Shown: piece after piece, positions 23,695 to 35,600 of the stretch
Layout: each line of letters starts with the position of its first letter
How positions within the stretch are numbered: the stretch's first letter is position 1
Source: Mesostigma viride
Lineage: Eukaryota; Streptophyta; Mesostigmatophyceae; Mesostigmatales; Mesostigmataceae
DNA length: 64,000 nt
Direction of reading: 5' to 3'
Assembly: GCA_009746045.1 (NCBI GenBank)
Contig: RPFO01000127.1
Location: 2,005,061 to 2,069,060, forward strand
Program-made: the position numbers and the translations under genes
The notes under the pieces: model-generated
What the model was told of the DNA's origin: nothing
The model's input: the letters and a program-made list of their open reading frames with translations, nothing else
Databases searched by the model: none

Positions 23695-23940
23695 TGCGAT
23701 TTGGTAACTGCCAACACCCGCTTTCCACATAGTCCAGATGCTCTGGTCACACACACCTCGCCAACTGGCACTGAACGCTACATCGACTTTTACGTTGTAA
23801 TGCGCAAGCGTCATCAAGGATCTGTACTAGCTGCTCGCTCGCACGTGATCCCCCTGGTGCGCTCAGATCATCGCATCATCACCGCCCGCATACGCCTGCA
23901 ATTCCCAGGTCGCGCTTTCGTAAGCACGTGGCCCACCACC
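23695..23940 (+). pseudogene. LINE apurinic-type endonuclease, C-terminal part
   Basis: The frame reads LVTANTRFPHSPDALVTHTS, then an IDFYVVMRKRHQ-type strand, and VRSDHRIITARIRL. The ANT-FPHS, ID-Y and SDH motifs are those of the exonuclease-endonuclease-phosphatase fold used by LINEs to nick target DNA; the final SDH contains the catalytic histidine. The N-terminal catalytic residues are missing or too diverged to see. Confidence 0.65.
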
Positions 23941-24745
23941 TGATTTGCGCACACTGCAGTTGCTTGAGAAATCTGACGGCGCTCTGGAGGACTTCCCTGA
24001 AAAGCGCGCCCACAAGCGCCCGCTGCAGAGGAGTTCATCGACGCGCTGAACGTCCCGGCCGGCCAGCCACGCCCAGCTGCCCGCTGCCGGCCAGGCATCG
24101 GCCCTTCAGCACCTCGCTGGCAAGCTGCCCGCGTCAGGGGCCCTGCGCTGCCCCCCCCCCCCGCCCGCCCCCGCTTCACCAGCCTGCACCGGCTCCCCGC
24201 CGTCATCCAGGCCCGGCAAGCCCTGCGCGACAACCGCGACCCCACCCGCTACGCCCGCCTCAAAGCCGAATACCACTCGGCCATCCGGCAGGCGACCAAG
24301 GAGCAGGAGGACCTCCATGCATGTCCGCGAGTACTTCGCCCACCTCAAGGACCAGCACGGAAAGTACGCCTGGACCTGCCGGCCTGCGTCACGCTCAACG
24401 GCCAGGCGGCGGCGCGCAGCCGGCGCCGCGGACGCTCTCTGGCTCACCGCAGCAGCAGCTGGACCAGTGGTATTCCTCCCAGTCCCGGCTGCCCGGCGCC
24501 CCCCCGCCGCCCCCGCCGCTTGGCCCTCTGGCGGCCGCGCGCCTGGCGCCTGCGGGCGTATACGTCCCTGTGCCGCCCACGGCGCCCGCCGCCGAGCAGG
24601 ACTACACGTACCTGGCCCTGACGGAACCCCTGGCCGACCCCAACGCGAGCTACAGCGCCGTTCACCGAGCTCAAGCTGAGCACCGCCGCCACTTGAGCAA
24701 CTCTGCTTCTACGCCGCCGTTCGACCTAACCAGCTCACCACCCCG

Positions 24746-25990
24746 TTGATTAAACTGACGGCGCTCACGGGGTTCCTGCTTGACGTCTGCAACCGGATCC
24801 TGCTCAATGCCGACGCGCCGACGATTTCTCAATGCGATGGCATGAGTGGCAACACAGCTACCGTATTATGTTGTACAAAAACTAAGGTTCCCCTGACGAC
24901 CCCGCCAACTACCGCGGAGTCTGCATCCAGAGCGCCGCACTCAAGTTGTTCATGCGCATGCATGATCCTCAACCGCCGTCGTTCTGCTCTCGACCGTCAC
25001 CTTGGGAAGAGTGAAATGGGCTTTCGTCCTGGGCGTAGCACCGTCATGGCCATCTTCGTCGCGCGCCGCCTCTTCGAACGAGGAAATCGCTCTCCTGCAA
25101 CCAGGTGAGTTTCCCGCCATCCTGATCTTCGTCGACTTCATCAAGGCTTTTGATTCTGTCCTCTGGGCCGCTCTATGGGCTGTCCTTGCTCGCGCTCGCG
25201 TCCCCACTCCCCGCATGATTACCGGTCATCGGCCGCACGCTGTATGAGGGGTCGACCACTTCGGTGCGTACTCAACACGGCTCATCCCCCGCCATATGTC
25301 CACTGCAGACCGGCATCTGGCAGGCGTTGCATCCTGTCGCCGTACCTGTTTATTATTGTCGTGGATTATGTTATGCGCCAGGCACGTGCCCGCTTTGCTA
25401 GCATGCATTGCTGGCTGGCCGTGCCCTTGGCCCGTAGTGATCACGAACGAGCCTATAGGGAAGGGGGGCCGACCAACAGGCAGAATTTACTTGCTGACCT
25501 CATTTATATGCGGACGACATCACGCGCTCATCAGTCGAGAAGCCGGAGTCTGCCCAACTCATTTGGCTGGACTGCCTGGCGCTCGAGGCTCCGGCTGTTG
25601 GTCTAGAAATCAGCTCCAAAACGGAGGCCCTGGCGGCTCTCGGCATGGCCGGGCCCCCGCCCCCACTCCGCCTCTTAGACGACACCGAGGTCAACTACAC
25701 TACTTCAGGCCGCTTCAAGCTGCTCGGCAGTTGGCTTCCCGACTGCGAGGACGACCGGTACCTGACGACACGGCTAGGCATGGCGTGGGCGCAACTCCAT
25801 GACCACCGCCACTAGCTGGTGGAGCTACCCCGCCCTACCCCGGCTCGTCAAGCGTGACCGCCTTTTCAAGATCGTCATTCTGACGATCCTGACCTACGGC
25901 GCCGAGACCTCAGTGGACACTGACGCAGGAGCTGGAGCAACAACTCGACGGCAACGTCGCCAAGATGCTGTGCAAGCTAGGCCCTTTAAC
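24746..25990 (+). pseudogene. LINE reverse transcriptase, multiply frameshifted
   Basis: RT blocks appear in order across frames. NYRGVCIQSAAL is read near 24905. EMGFRPGRSTVMAIFVARRL is at about 25012-25071. FVDFIKAFDSVLW, with the first catalytic Asp, is at 25131-25169. An LSPYLFIIVVDYVMR block is at 25334-25380. YADDIT, the catalytic YADD box, is at about 25506-25523. Then come FKLLGSWLPD and a thumb-like segment ending ILTILTYGAET near 25908. Frame changes and stops between the blocks show that it is dead. Confidence 0.7.
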
Positions 25991-26099
25991 ATCCCCTTTG
26001 GTTTGCACATTATAGTAATGCGGATTTGTACGCTGGTTTGCCCTATGTTTCCCCGACATTCTTAGGCACAGGCCGGCCCGCCTGGGCCTACAGCCGGGC

Positions 26100-26719
26100 A
26101 CCTGGCCCGCACAGATCAGGTAGACACATGTTCAGATAGACGTCCGGCTAGCTGGCACTGAGCCCGCGGCCAGCCTGGGCGTTATTCTGATCTGGGCGTT
26201 ATGTCCGGCTCACCTGGCGTGCCCCAGGCCGCGCGTGGCAGGGCGGGGCCAGTCCCGTGGACTTTGCGTGATAGACTAGGCATGGACATGTGCTCAACCC
26301 TTAGGCCAGACGGGCTCACAACCGGGCAGTCTCCTGGTTTGTCTGTAATATGGTGGCAGATGGTACGCAAGGATATATGGCAAGTAGTGATGAAGGAGAC
26401 CACCCCCAAGTCTGCCGTAGGGGCTCCGCGTGTGACTGCGAATATGGATTTCATAGCGACTCGGGCGGCGTGGTGCCCGGCTGTCGTACCGTGCCCACAA
26501 CCCTGTCTGTAAATATGACCTAGATAGCTTACATCGATCATCCATTCCATCCCATGTTCCCCTCCCAGTGTCGACTGAGGACTTGGGCTCACGTGACGCA
26601 GTCACGTGTCTATTAATTGTTAATTAAATTAATGCAGAAGACAGTTGCGGCTAAACTAGGTAGGTAGTGGTCATAGGCACCTACATATAGCATCTAGGCG
26701 CTTATAACAACAACAGATC
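26100..26719. other. Unassigned stretch between LINE remnants
   Basis: No coding region is recognised. It ends in a 19-bp near-palindrome, CACGTGACGCAGTCACGTG (26590-26608), followed by a TTAATTAA-rich run. The same palindrome recurs in opposite orientation at 39273-39291. Confidence 0.4.
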
Positions 26720-26990
26720 GTGACCCCGCGGTAACTATCGGGGTGTCTGCCTCCAGAGCGCCGCGCTGAAGGTTTTCTTGCACATGATGCTGCATGCACA
26801 GGCTCTGCGCCGCGCTGGACCCACACCTGGGTGAGTCTCAGATGGTTTTCCGTAGTACGTGGCCGTAACACTGTCATGGCTGTGTTTGTCGTGCGCCAGC
26901 TGGTGGATCGAAGAGGTGCGCCACATTTGCCCGTGATATAAGACCCTCGCCAAGGCGTTTGAGAATGTTCAACATGCATGCATGTATGTA
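26720..26990 (+). pseudogene. Second fragment of a LINE reverse transcriptase
   Basis: Plus-strand sequence from 26725 matches the 24890-25080 part of the first LINE: CTATCGGGGTGTCTGCCTCC, then AGAGCGCCGCGCTGAAGG, a diverged RT finger block, and a sequence corresponding to the MAVFVVRQL helix. Stops and indels interrupt it. Confidence 0.55.
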
Positions 26991-27044
26991 GCTATGGGGA
27001 CAAGGATGCATCCTTGTCCCCATGGCTCTGACAATGTTCGGTGA

Positions 27045-27480
27045 GCCGGTCAAGCCGGGGGTGATGATCCGCCTTCCCCGCTCGAGCGATCGTGGGCCGG
27101 TAAGGCTGGCCCGTCCGGCCCAGCGCTGCTCCTCACCTTTGACACCATGATGGCCGGCCGGGGATAAGCCGGAGATATCGGAGGTGGATCGAGGTCCTCA
27201 AGCGCGTCGCAAGTGGCTTGGGGGGACCTCCTACTACACTCTGGACGACGACTTGACCATGGCGCTGCAATAGCGGCGACGCCGGGAGCTAGCCGATCTG
27301 GGCGACCTGCCTCCAGCTCCGGCTGTGACAGCACTTGCAGGGATCAGAAAGCCAGCGGTACGTATAGTGGAGGGGGGCGCTGGGCGGTCATAGATCTACG
27401 TCAACCATGAACACTTGCCCTGGCAGGCGACCCCTGCCGGCCCAAGCCACCCCGGCCGGCCAGCCCCGGCAGGGGAACTA
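27045..27480 (+). pseudogene. ORF1-type remnant (copy 4)
   Basis: Across frames this gives a basic block, then YYTLDDDLTMALQ (in-frame stop) RRRREL, and later YVNHEHLPWQATPA. This is the same C-terminal domain as at 600-816 and 31200-31365. It is broken by stops. Confidence 0.55.
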
Positions 27481-27527
27481 GAAAGTGTACCATATGTAGC
27501 TAAGCCCACGCTCCTAATTGTTACAGT

Positions 27528-27790
27528 GATATCAAGGAGACAACCAGCGCAGGCCAGAAATCGGGAGAATCCGGACGGACCATGACCAGTACTCAGAGCT
27601 CGAGCCTGCCGTTATCTTGTCCGCGTTTTCGAGTCGTTCAGCTAGGATGATGAATATATGAATGGAGATGGAAATGTGTAGCCTTGTGCATTGAAATTAT
27701 GGCTGGCTTACGTGTAGAGCGACTAGATGACCTAGACGGTGAGGCCGGACACAGCTTGCTTCACGGATCAGGGCGTGTGTTTCGAGCCTA
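27528..27790 (+). mobile_element. Short dispersed element, ATATCAAGGAGACAACC family, member A
   Basis: About 260 bp here align with 60840-61075 (estimated above 85 percent by eye), from ATATCAAGGAGACAACC to TCAGGGCGTGTGTTTCG. It carries no coding region. Starts of the same family appear at 28889 and 38940. Confidence 0.6.
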
Positions 27791-27889
27791 ACTGGCCGGG
27801 AGTGTCGACTAGTGGTGAGCACCATTGCTGCGATCGCTCTCCCACCATTTACGACGGGAAATACCCGCAAATGGAAAACCACTGAAAAA

Positions 27890-28559
27890 GTCTAGCTAGT
27901 CAGTCATTACGTTAGCCATGCCATGATTCCAAACGTCCAAGAACTGCACACGGTGCAAAGGCAATAATCCGGAGGACAGCACTTTCAAATCAGTGCGGCG
28001 GGAACCAAAAGCCCGCCGGCGTATGCCAGAAAACATCTTGTTGCTGCAGCGACGCGACGATGTGGACAACGAATCCAGTGCCAAGCTCGGAACGTCCGCT
28101 AAGGAGATCTGGCACTCACAGGGTTCAGATGTGCGGAGATATACTACGCGATCCAGCCGGTCCACGACCATGTTTGTAGAGCTAGCTCATGTGCCAAGGG
28201 GCAGCACCGATCACAGACTGATGTGGGTGACGTTGCAAAAAACACCGGACTTGACGGGCGAGTGCTCATAATGTCTCGGTCATAGTCTTTGACCAACAAT
28301 CGATGCAAGAGTTCAACAAGAGTCGCACGTGATGAAAACGACACGATAAGAACAAAGACGGGAAAAACGATGCAGCTGACTAAGAACATGAACACCATAT
28401 TTTGCTGTGTGGGAAAGGAGACTGTGAATATCGAGGTAGCGAATAAAAGGAATTTGCTGATATTTAGGATCCTTGCACGCTTATCATAGACAGCCGTACG
28501 CCAGCCCTTCTTGTTATGGGTAATGTTAATAAGCTTAGCATCGATCAGCAGCTAGTGGC
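27890..28559. other. No gene recognised
   Basis: Open frames of about 60-92 codons exist on both strands (27896-28171 and 28144-28398 minus; 27993-28271 plus), but none shows a familiar motif. The minus frame at 28398 starts with a hydrophobic segment (VSCIVFPVFVLIVSF) that could be a signal or membrane helix. I would not call it a gene. Confidence 0.35.
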
Positions 28560-28830
28560 CGGCCACGCCCCAGGGTATGTACAATGTACATGCCTATGTC
28601 AGATGGGACCGGCACGCCCGATGTTGTATTATAGCCATGCTTTGCCCAGGCGGAGAGTTACTCTCTGCTGCATGTGAGACGCCATGCCCTAGCCACTCGG
28701 CCTAGCCAAAATCATCTTCCACCCCAGGCATGCCAGGTCTTTGAGGTATGATACATAATAATGGTGGTGCAGGTGTACCTTTTGCACCATTGAAGAGTAG
28801 GTGGCACTAAATACAACCCCCACCTATACC
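28560..28830 (+). mobile_element. Diverged 3' region of the ORF1-only element family
   Basis: Landmarks follow the order seen at 880-1150: a TGTACATG(T)GCCTATG block, a GAGAGTTACTCTCTGC hairpin (GGGAGTAACTCCCTG in copy 1), CCATGCCCTAGC, ATCTTCC(A)CCCC, and a TGCACC block. Similarity is moderate and has several gaps. Confidence 0.5.
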
Positions 28831-29673
28831 CATACAGAACAAGCTATCGGCATCGGCAACGGCCTTAAAATGGCTGACGGTACGTGGTATCAAGGAGACA
28901 ACCAGGGCAGGCCAGAAATGGCTGGTATGGCTGACGGCGGAGCTCAGAGCTTTTGCGTCTGAGCCCCGGCCAAATTCAGTCAGATCAGTTGCATTCGATG
29001 CGCTCGCCAGTATGAATCGCTCGCCAGTAAGATGCACTCGCCAGTATGAATCGATCGGTTACCGGGCTGAAACGCACGGTACTGATTGAAAAAGTTACGG
29101 ACGTGACAAGATTCATGCAAGGGCGACTCCGAAAGCTCAAACGGGGCCTGGAAAAGGAGCTTTCCGGAGCCCTCCCAGCCCAACCCACTCGCCATTGTCC
29201 TCGCCCATTAGCCCGCAAACCCATCGCCTTCATTGCATGAGTGCCTCGCCCGATCCAAAGACGGACCCTGCCACGAACACAAATGGTGAGCTTTGATCCT
29301 CCCATGCTACGAATTGTGTTCTTTTCTTCGTTGCCGGCTGCCGGTCACCTGACGAAGGAATACTGCGCCGAAATAGTCCAGTTCTTAGCACAGGAACGCA
29401 AGCTCACTTGGGCCCGGTGGGCCTGGCATCCGGCCGATGAGAACCTGGAAGGTTCCTCGCCCGGCCAGTGAACACTCACCGCCTCGCTATCCTGTGCAGC
29501 TCAATTACAATTCGTTCAAGTGGCCCGCCGGAGCGGCTGTACAATTTTTCCCAGTGAGCGCGCTGCCAAGTGTACTTGTGGGCAAATTTGTAGGTGCCCC
29601 GTCACTTCGAGGTACTAAAAATTAGGCTACGGTACGAATTCAGCGAATTTCAGCGAATTTTCAGTCGAACCAA

Positions 29674-29857
29674 AGGAAGTGACGCCAACTACCAAAAAGT
29701 TTCCGTTACGAATTTTCAGCCCAACACTCGCGCAAAATGAAGTGACGGCAACTACCAAAAAGTTTCCGTTACGAATTTTCTCTCCCACACGTTTGCACAA
29801 GAGGAAGTGACGGCAACTACCAAAAAGTTTCCGTTACGAATTTTCAGTCCCACACTT
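29674..29857. repeat. About 63-bp tandem repeat, three copies
   Basis: Each copy begins GGAAGTGACG(C/G)CAACTACC and continues AAAAAGTTTCCGTTACGAAT; the last 20 bases vary. The array is AT-rich compared with the genes. Confidence 0.8.
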
Positions 29858-30167
29858 CGCGCAAATTTTAGTAGGGCTGCACGCAAGCTACCTTTCAAAA
29901 TTTTGCGCTAGTATGGAACGCATTTCATTCGTCTGGAGGAACGCTGCTCGCCAACTACCCCCGTTCAGAAAGTTCCGCCGAAATTTACTTGAGATTTGGA
30001 AATCTGAACGTCCGCGCAAATTTTAGTAGGGCTGCACGCAAGCTACCTTTCAAAATTTTGCGCAAGTATGGAACGCAATTCATTCGTCCGGAGGAATGCT
30101 GCTCGTCAACTGCCCCCGTTCAGAAAGTTGCGCCGAACTTTACTTGAGATTTGGAAATCTGAACGTG
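29858..30167. repeat. 155-bp tandem duplication
   Basis: Copy A (29858-30012) and copy B (30013-30167) both start CGCGCAAATTTTAGTAGGGC and end with TTGGAAATCTGAACGT, with a handful of substitutions. Together with the 63-bp array this forms a non-coding repeat block of about 500 bp. Confidence 0.85.
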
Positions 30168-31173
30168 CGGTTGGAGTTTCGCGGGGAAACCCAAGTTCCC
30201 CAGTAATTCACCAATGACGCGCTTCGAACACTTGCCCGCTAAAACCTAAGCAGCCGCTCCGGCTGGCCACTTAAACGAAACTTGATAGTTCTTCCAGCTA
30301 ACTGAAGCCGGCCTCACCGCTAAGGCTCCGCAACCCAGTCCGGCCAGGCCGAGCGGCAGCGCAGCCAGCTGCCACCTCGGCTCCCTCCCTCTGCAAGGAT
30401 GACATCCAAGCAGTACGTGCTGGAGGAGCACGTGACCTGGCCGTTGGCCAAGAAGCTGACGTTCGCTGAATGTTCACGACGCTCAACACCGCGGTGGAGG
30501 CCCGGGTCATCCATGATGTGAAACCTAAGCCGTCGTCCACAAGCTCCAACATCAGTTCACGGCGCTGCAGACCGCGGCGCAGGCATCTGCGCAAGGTGCA
30601 TGCTGCACTCAAGTCTCTCGAGCTTTAGAATTATCAGGTGGATGGCACTAGACTGTGCGGCCTGCTTGCCAAAAAGCTATAGAAGCCATCACCACCCAAA
30701 CCGACGTCCTGGCCGCGCAGGTCCCGGCGATTGCAGCGCAGACGGCCACCATCGCAGCCCAACCCACCCGGCGCGCCGGCAGATGATCATAGCCTCTCAG
30801 CCGCGTACTCCGGCTACGCGGACTTGCTGCGGCCGGTCAGGGACCGCCTCGACCACTGATGGCATTGCTACAAAACTCCAGGAGTTTGAAGCCCTTCGCC
30901 AGGCAAAACAACGGGAGGCCACCGACCGCGCGCTCGCCGCGAGTGCCGAGTGGTGCTGCGTCGTTTCCCCCAGAAGCCAGGTGAGACGGCAACCACCCTT
31001 GCCGACGAGCTCTTGAGGACCAGCTTCTTACCCTCATGGGCCTGGTAGGTGAGGTAGAACTGCGTGGTTGCCACCGCCTGAAGTCCCCACTCACGGGACA
31101 AGGCGGCTCCCCCACCCGTCCCGCTCACCTTCCCCTCCCCTGAGGACAAGCAGCGGTTCCTTTCTCGTCGCAG

Positions 31174-31365
31174 GTGAGGTTGCACGACCTCACCTGGACG
31201 CTGGACGACGACCTGACCCCCGCTCAGCAGCAGCAGCGACGCGACCTGTGCCCGGAATACCTCCGGCCGCCACAAGCAGGACCCCCCGCAGAAGCCGGCA
31301 AGGTGTACTGGCGGGACGGGGCCCTGATGATCAACCACAAGATGTGGACGCCCCCAGCGGGCTAG
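31174..31365 (+). pseudogene. ORF1 C-terminal domain (copy 3)
   Basis: This is the clearest copy of the domain: LDDDLTPAQQQQRRDL, then GKVYWRDGALMINHKMWTP and a stop. It corresponds to the C-terminal domain of LINE ORF1 proteins. Upstream coding sequence (30600-31170) is recognisable but out of frame. Confidence 0.6.
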
Positions 31366-31516
31366 AATAGCCCTAGCTTGTAATCATAGTCACTGCCGCC
31401 ATGGCAGCCATGCCTAGAATGTTTGCCTAGCCTCGCTTGTCACCATACCTAGTCACGTGCGCCGCTAACGCACGGTACACAACCAGCCATAGCCTTAGAG
31501 CTCTTAGCCCTTGAAC

Positions 31517-31790
31517 AGCCAGCCATGCTACGTCCTGGCTATGCATGCTTAGCTTCCTTGCCCACACTCCTTGTTATGATATGCTCACGCGGGTCTTATT
31601 GCACCCACAGACCTTGCCGGATCGTCCATCGTGTCCGATTGCTGCTGTGGCATGCATGCCTTAGGCATGAAGGATCGAGAACTTTAGGGGGTCTCTGCCC
31701 TTTCTTCCTGTTGTGCACATACAGCTAGGGATTAAAAGCACTCCGGTCGGCTCTGCGACTCCCAAACGGGAGCACGAGTATAATTAATTA
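31517..31790 (+). mobile_element. Short non-autonomous retroelement with hairpin and TTAA tail
   Basis: This is a plus-strand relative of the nested element at 1165-1453: CCATGCTACG(T/C)CCTGGCTATG near the start, GGGTCTTATTGCACCCACAG in the middle, and CTCCCAAACGGGAGCACGAG (31759-31778) before a TTAATTAATTAA tail. Confidence 0.65.
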
Positions 31791-31924
31791 ATTAATCAAT
31801 CCCCCACCTGCAGGTTGTAGCTCAGGATGTATTAACAACCATACGCCCCTTCTCAGGGATATGTGTTACATATGCTCCCAACGGAGATATGTTCTTAATT
31901 CATTACTTGATTGAGCTGTCCTCT

Positions 31925-32215
31925 ACTGTATACAGAGGCGGTAGTGTAGCGGCGATCCTCAGGACCAATAACCTCCATCTGCGGACTTCTACCCTGGCTA
32001 GCAATGGGCCGCGGGCCCCGTGGGGAGACAACAGGATCACAAATTCAGGAAGGGGCTTATCGCAGATGGCAGCCCACTTCTCGTTGTACATATCATGCGG
32101 GCGCAGAGTAGAGATAGTCCCAGAAGCCCTGCATCCTCAGGCAGTTGTGTCTGACATAGGCCTGGGTCTGACGCGGCGCGGGGCGCAGGCAAGTTTGCCG
32201 GTGGGTTGCGGCCAG
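31925..32215 (-). repeat. Dispersed repeat of unknown type, inverted partner at 61195-61475
   Basis: The reverse complement of this segment aligns with 61195-61475, sharing AGGATCGCCGCTACACTACC-type ends and CCAGAAGCCCTGCAT. The copy at 61 kb has an open frame including MFDKEKWAAICDKHLPEG; this copy is broken. Confidence 0.6.
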
Positions 32216-32448
32216 TGGGTTGCACGGCTGTGCAGGCCTGTACTACATGGATGCAGACATAGCAAGCTGCTGTCAGCCACCTGGTACTGAGAGAAGCCTG
32301 GGCATCTCCCCATCAAGTATCCTTGTGGAGGATAGGGGTATCCAGTCCATGAACTGGTGAAGGCCTCACACCTCCACAGAAGAAAAGGACAGGGAAAAGA
32401 CTGTTCATCGATGACGGAGCAACATGCAGAACCCTCATGCTGCCCGTA
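32216..32448. other. 3' flank of the TRAF7-like gene
   Basis: This should include the 3' UTR of the minus-strand gene ending at 32449. No clear TGTAA signal is found near the stop. Confidence 0.4.
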
Positions 32449-32631
32449 CTATGCACAACAACCGCCGCCAGCGCGCTGTGAAGAAGCAGGACTGTCCAAA
32501 GCCAAAATTTCCGCCGGAGCTTTCTCCGCAGGCTCTGGGAGCAACCATACCTGCAAAACAAATTCATGAGGGACACCAGTAGACCCAGCAAGAGCCCTTC
32601 CTGTTATAGGTATTAACAAGTCTAGGCCCTC

Positions 32632-32662
<31 letters not shown>

Positions 32663-35600
32663 GCGCGGCGGCTGGTGCTGCTGCTGCTGCCGCGAATGGA
32701 TGGCGTCAATTACGACACACCGCAAGTTTCCGAGCACTCTTTCAGGGTTTTTCACCACAGAACTTCACAGGTAGGGCATGCACGTACATACCTTGATGGT
32801 GCCATCATTGGATGCACTGTACAGGAAGCCTTCGCCCACCGCCAGTGCTGAGACATAGCCAAAATGGCCGGTCAGCGACGTGACATGATGATAGCTGACT
32901 GCGTTGGTGCTCCATACCTGTTCCAACCAGACCATCAATTTGCCAGTCACTCCGAACCCAACAACCCAACAACCCAACAACCCAACAACCCAACAACCCA
33001 ACAACCCACCAACCCACCAACCCAACAACCCAACAACCCAACAACCCAACAACCCAACAACCCAACAACCCAACAACCCAACAACCCAACAACCCAACAA
33101 CCCAACAACCCAACAACCCAACAACCAACAACCCAACAACCCAACAACCCAACAACCCAACAACCCAACAACCCAACAACCCAACAACCCAACAACCCAA
33201 CAACCCAACAACCCAACAACCCAACAACCCAACAACCCAACAACCCAACAACCCAACAACCCAACAACCCAACAACCCAACAACCCAACAACCCAACAAC
33301 CCAACAACCCAACAACCCAACAACCCAACAACCCAACAACCCAACAACCCAACAACCCAACAACCCAACAACCCAACAACCCAACAACCCAACAACCCAA
33401 CAACCCAACAACCCAACAACCCAACAACCCAACAACCCAACAACCCAACAACCCAACAACCCAACAACCCAACAACCCAACAACCCAACAACCCAACAAC
33501 CCAACAACCCAACAACCCAACAACCCAACAACCCAACAACCCAACAACCCAACAACCCAACAACCCAACAACCCAACAACCCAACAACCCAACAACCCAA
33601 CAACCCAACAACCCAACAACCCAACAACCCAACAACCCAACAACCCAACAACCCAACAACCCAACAACCCAACAACCCAACAACCCAACAACCCAACAAC
33701 CCAACAACCCAACAACCCAACAACCCAACAACCCAACAACCCAACAACCCAACAACCCAACAACCCAACAACCCAACAACCCAACAACCCAACAACCCAA
33801 CAACCCAACAACCCAACAACCCAACAACCCAACAACCCAACAACCCAACAACCCAACAACCCAACAACCAACAACCCAACAACCCAACAACCCAACAACC
33901 CAACAACCCAACAACCCAACAACCCAACAACCCAACAACCCAACAACCCAACAACCCAACAACCCAACAACCCAACAACCCAACAACCCAACAACCCAAC
34001 AACCCAACAACCCAACAACCCAACAACCCAACAACCCAACAACCCAACAACCCAACAACCCAACAACCCAACAACCCAACAACCCAACAACCCAACAACC
34101 CAACAACCCAACAACCCAACAACCCAACAACCCAACAACCCAACAACAACCAACAACCCAACAACCCAACAACCCAACAACCCAACAACCCAACAACCAA
34201 CAACCCAACAACCCAACAACCCAACAACCCAACAACCCAACAACCCAACAACCCAACAACCCAACAACCCAACAACCCAACAACCCAACAACCCAACAAC
34301 CCAACAACCCAACAACCCAACAACCCAACAACCCAACAACCCAACAACCCAACAACCCAACAACCCAACAACCCAACAACCCAACAACCAACAACCCAAC
34401 AACCCAACAACCCAACAACCCAACAACCCAACAACCCAACAACCCAACAACCCAACAACCCAACAACCCAACAACCCAACAACCCAACAACCCAACAACC
34501 CAACAACCCAACAACCCAACAACCCAACAACCCAACAACCCAACAACCCAACAACCCAACAACCCAACAACCCAACAACCCAACAACCCAACAACCCAAC
34601 AACCCAACAACCCAACAACCCAACAACCCAACAACCCAACAACCCAACAACCCAACAACCAACAACCCAACAACCCAACAACCCAACAACCCAACAACCC
34701 AACAACCCAACAACCCAACAACCCAACAACCCAACAACCCAACAACCCAACAACCCAACAACCCAACAACCCAACAACCCAACAACCCAACAACCCAACA
34801 ACCCAACAACCCAACAACCCAACAACCCAACAACCCAACAACCCAACAACCCAACAACCCAACAACCCAACAACCCAACAACCCAACAACCCAACAACCC
34901 AACAACCCAACAACCCAACAACCCAACAACCCAACAACCCAACAACCCAACAACCCAACAACCCAACAACCCAACAACCCAACAACCCAACAACCCAACA
35001 ACCCAACAACCCAACAACCCAACAACCCAACAACCCAACAACCCAACAACCCAACAACCCAACAACCCAACAACCCAACAACCCAACAACCCAACAACCC
35101 AACAACCCAACAACCCAACAACCCAACAACCCAACAACCCAACAACCCAACAACCCAACAACCCAACAACCCAACAACCCAACAACCCAACAACCCAACA
35201 ACCCAACAACCCAACAACCCAACAACCCAACAACCCAACAACCCAACAACCCAACAACCCAACAACCCAACAACCCAACAACCCAACAACCCAACAACCC
35301 AACAACCCAACAACCCAACAACCCAACAACCCAACAACCCAACAACCCAACAACCCAACAACCCAACAACCCAACAACCCAACAACCCAACAACCCAACA
35401 ACCCAACAACCCAACAACCCAACAACCCAACAACCCAACAACCCAACAACCCAACAACCCAACAACCCAACAACCCAACAACCCAACAACCCAACAACCC
35501 AACAACCCAACAACCCAACAACCCAACAACCAACAACCCAACAACCCAACAACCCAACAACCCAACAACCCAACAACCCAACAACCCAACAACCCAACAA

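Larger units (their letters stand above)
23690..26090 (+). mobile_element. Degenerate LINE (non-LTR retrotransposon) carrying endonuclease and reverse-transcriptase remnants
   Basis: An endonuclease C-terminal part is followed by a Pro/Ala-rich linker and reverse-transcriptase motifs in order but in several frames. There is no intact long frame. A further RT remnant begins at 26720 and an ORF1-type remnant at about 27050, all on the same strand, so the whole 23.7-27.5 kb stretch is LINE graveyard with unrelated sequence at 26100-26700. Confidence 0.75.
30300..31910 (+). mobile_element. ORF1-only non-LTR retrotransposon copy (copy 3), with a short element next to its 3' end
   Basis: ORF1-like sequence runs to 31365; a relative of the 289-bp nested element lies at about 31517-31790; then the family 3' end follows at 31800-31910 with its hairpin (CTCCCAACGGAG, 31875-31886). 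As in copies 1 and 2, no endonuclease or RT sequence lies between ORF1 and the 3' end. Confidence 0.6.
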
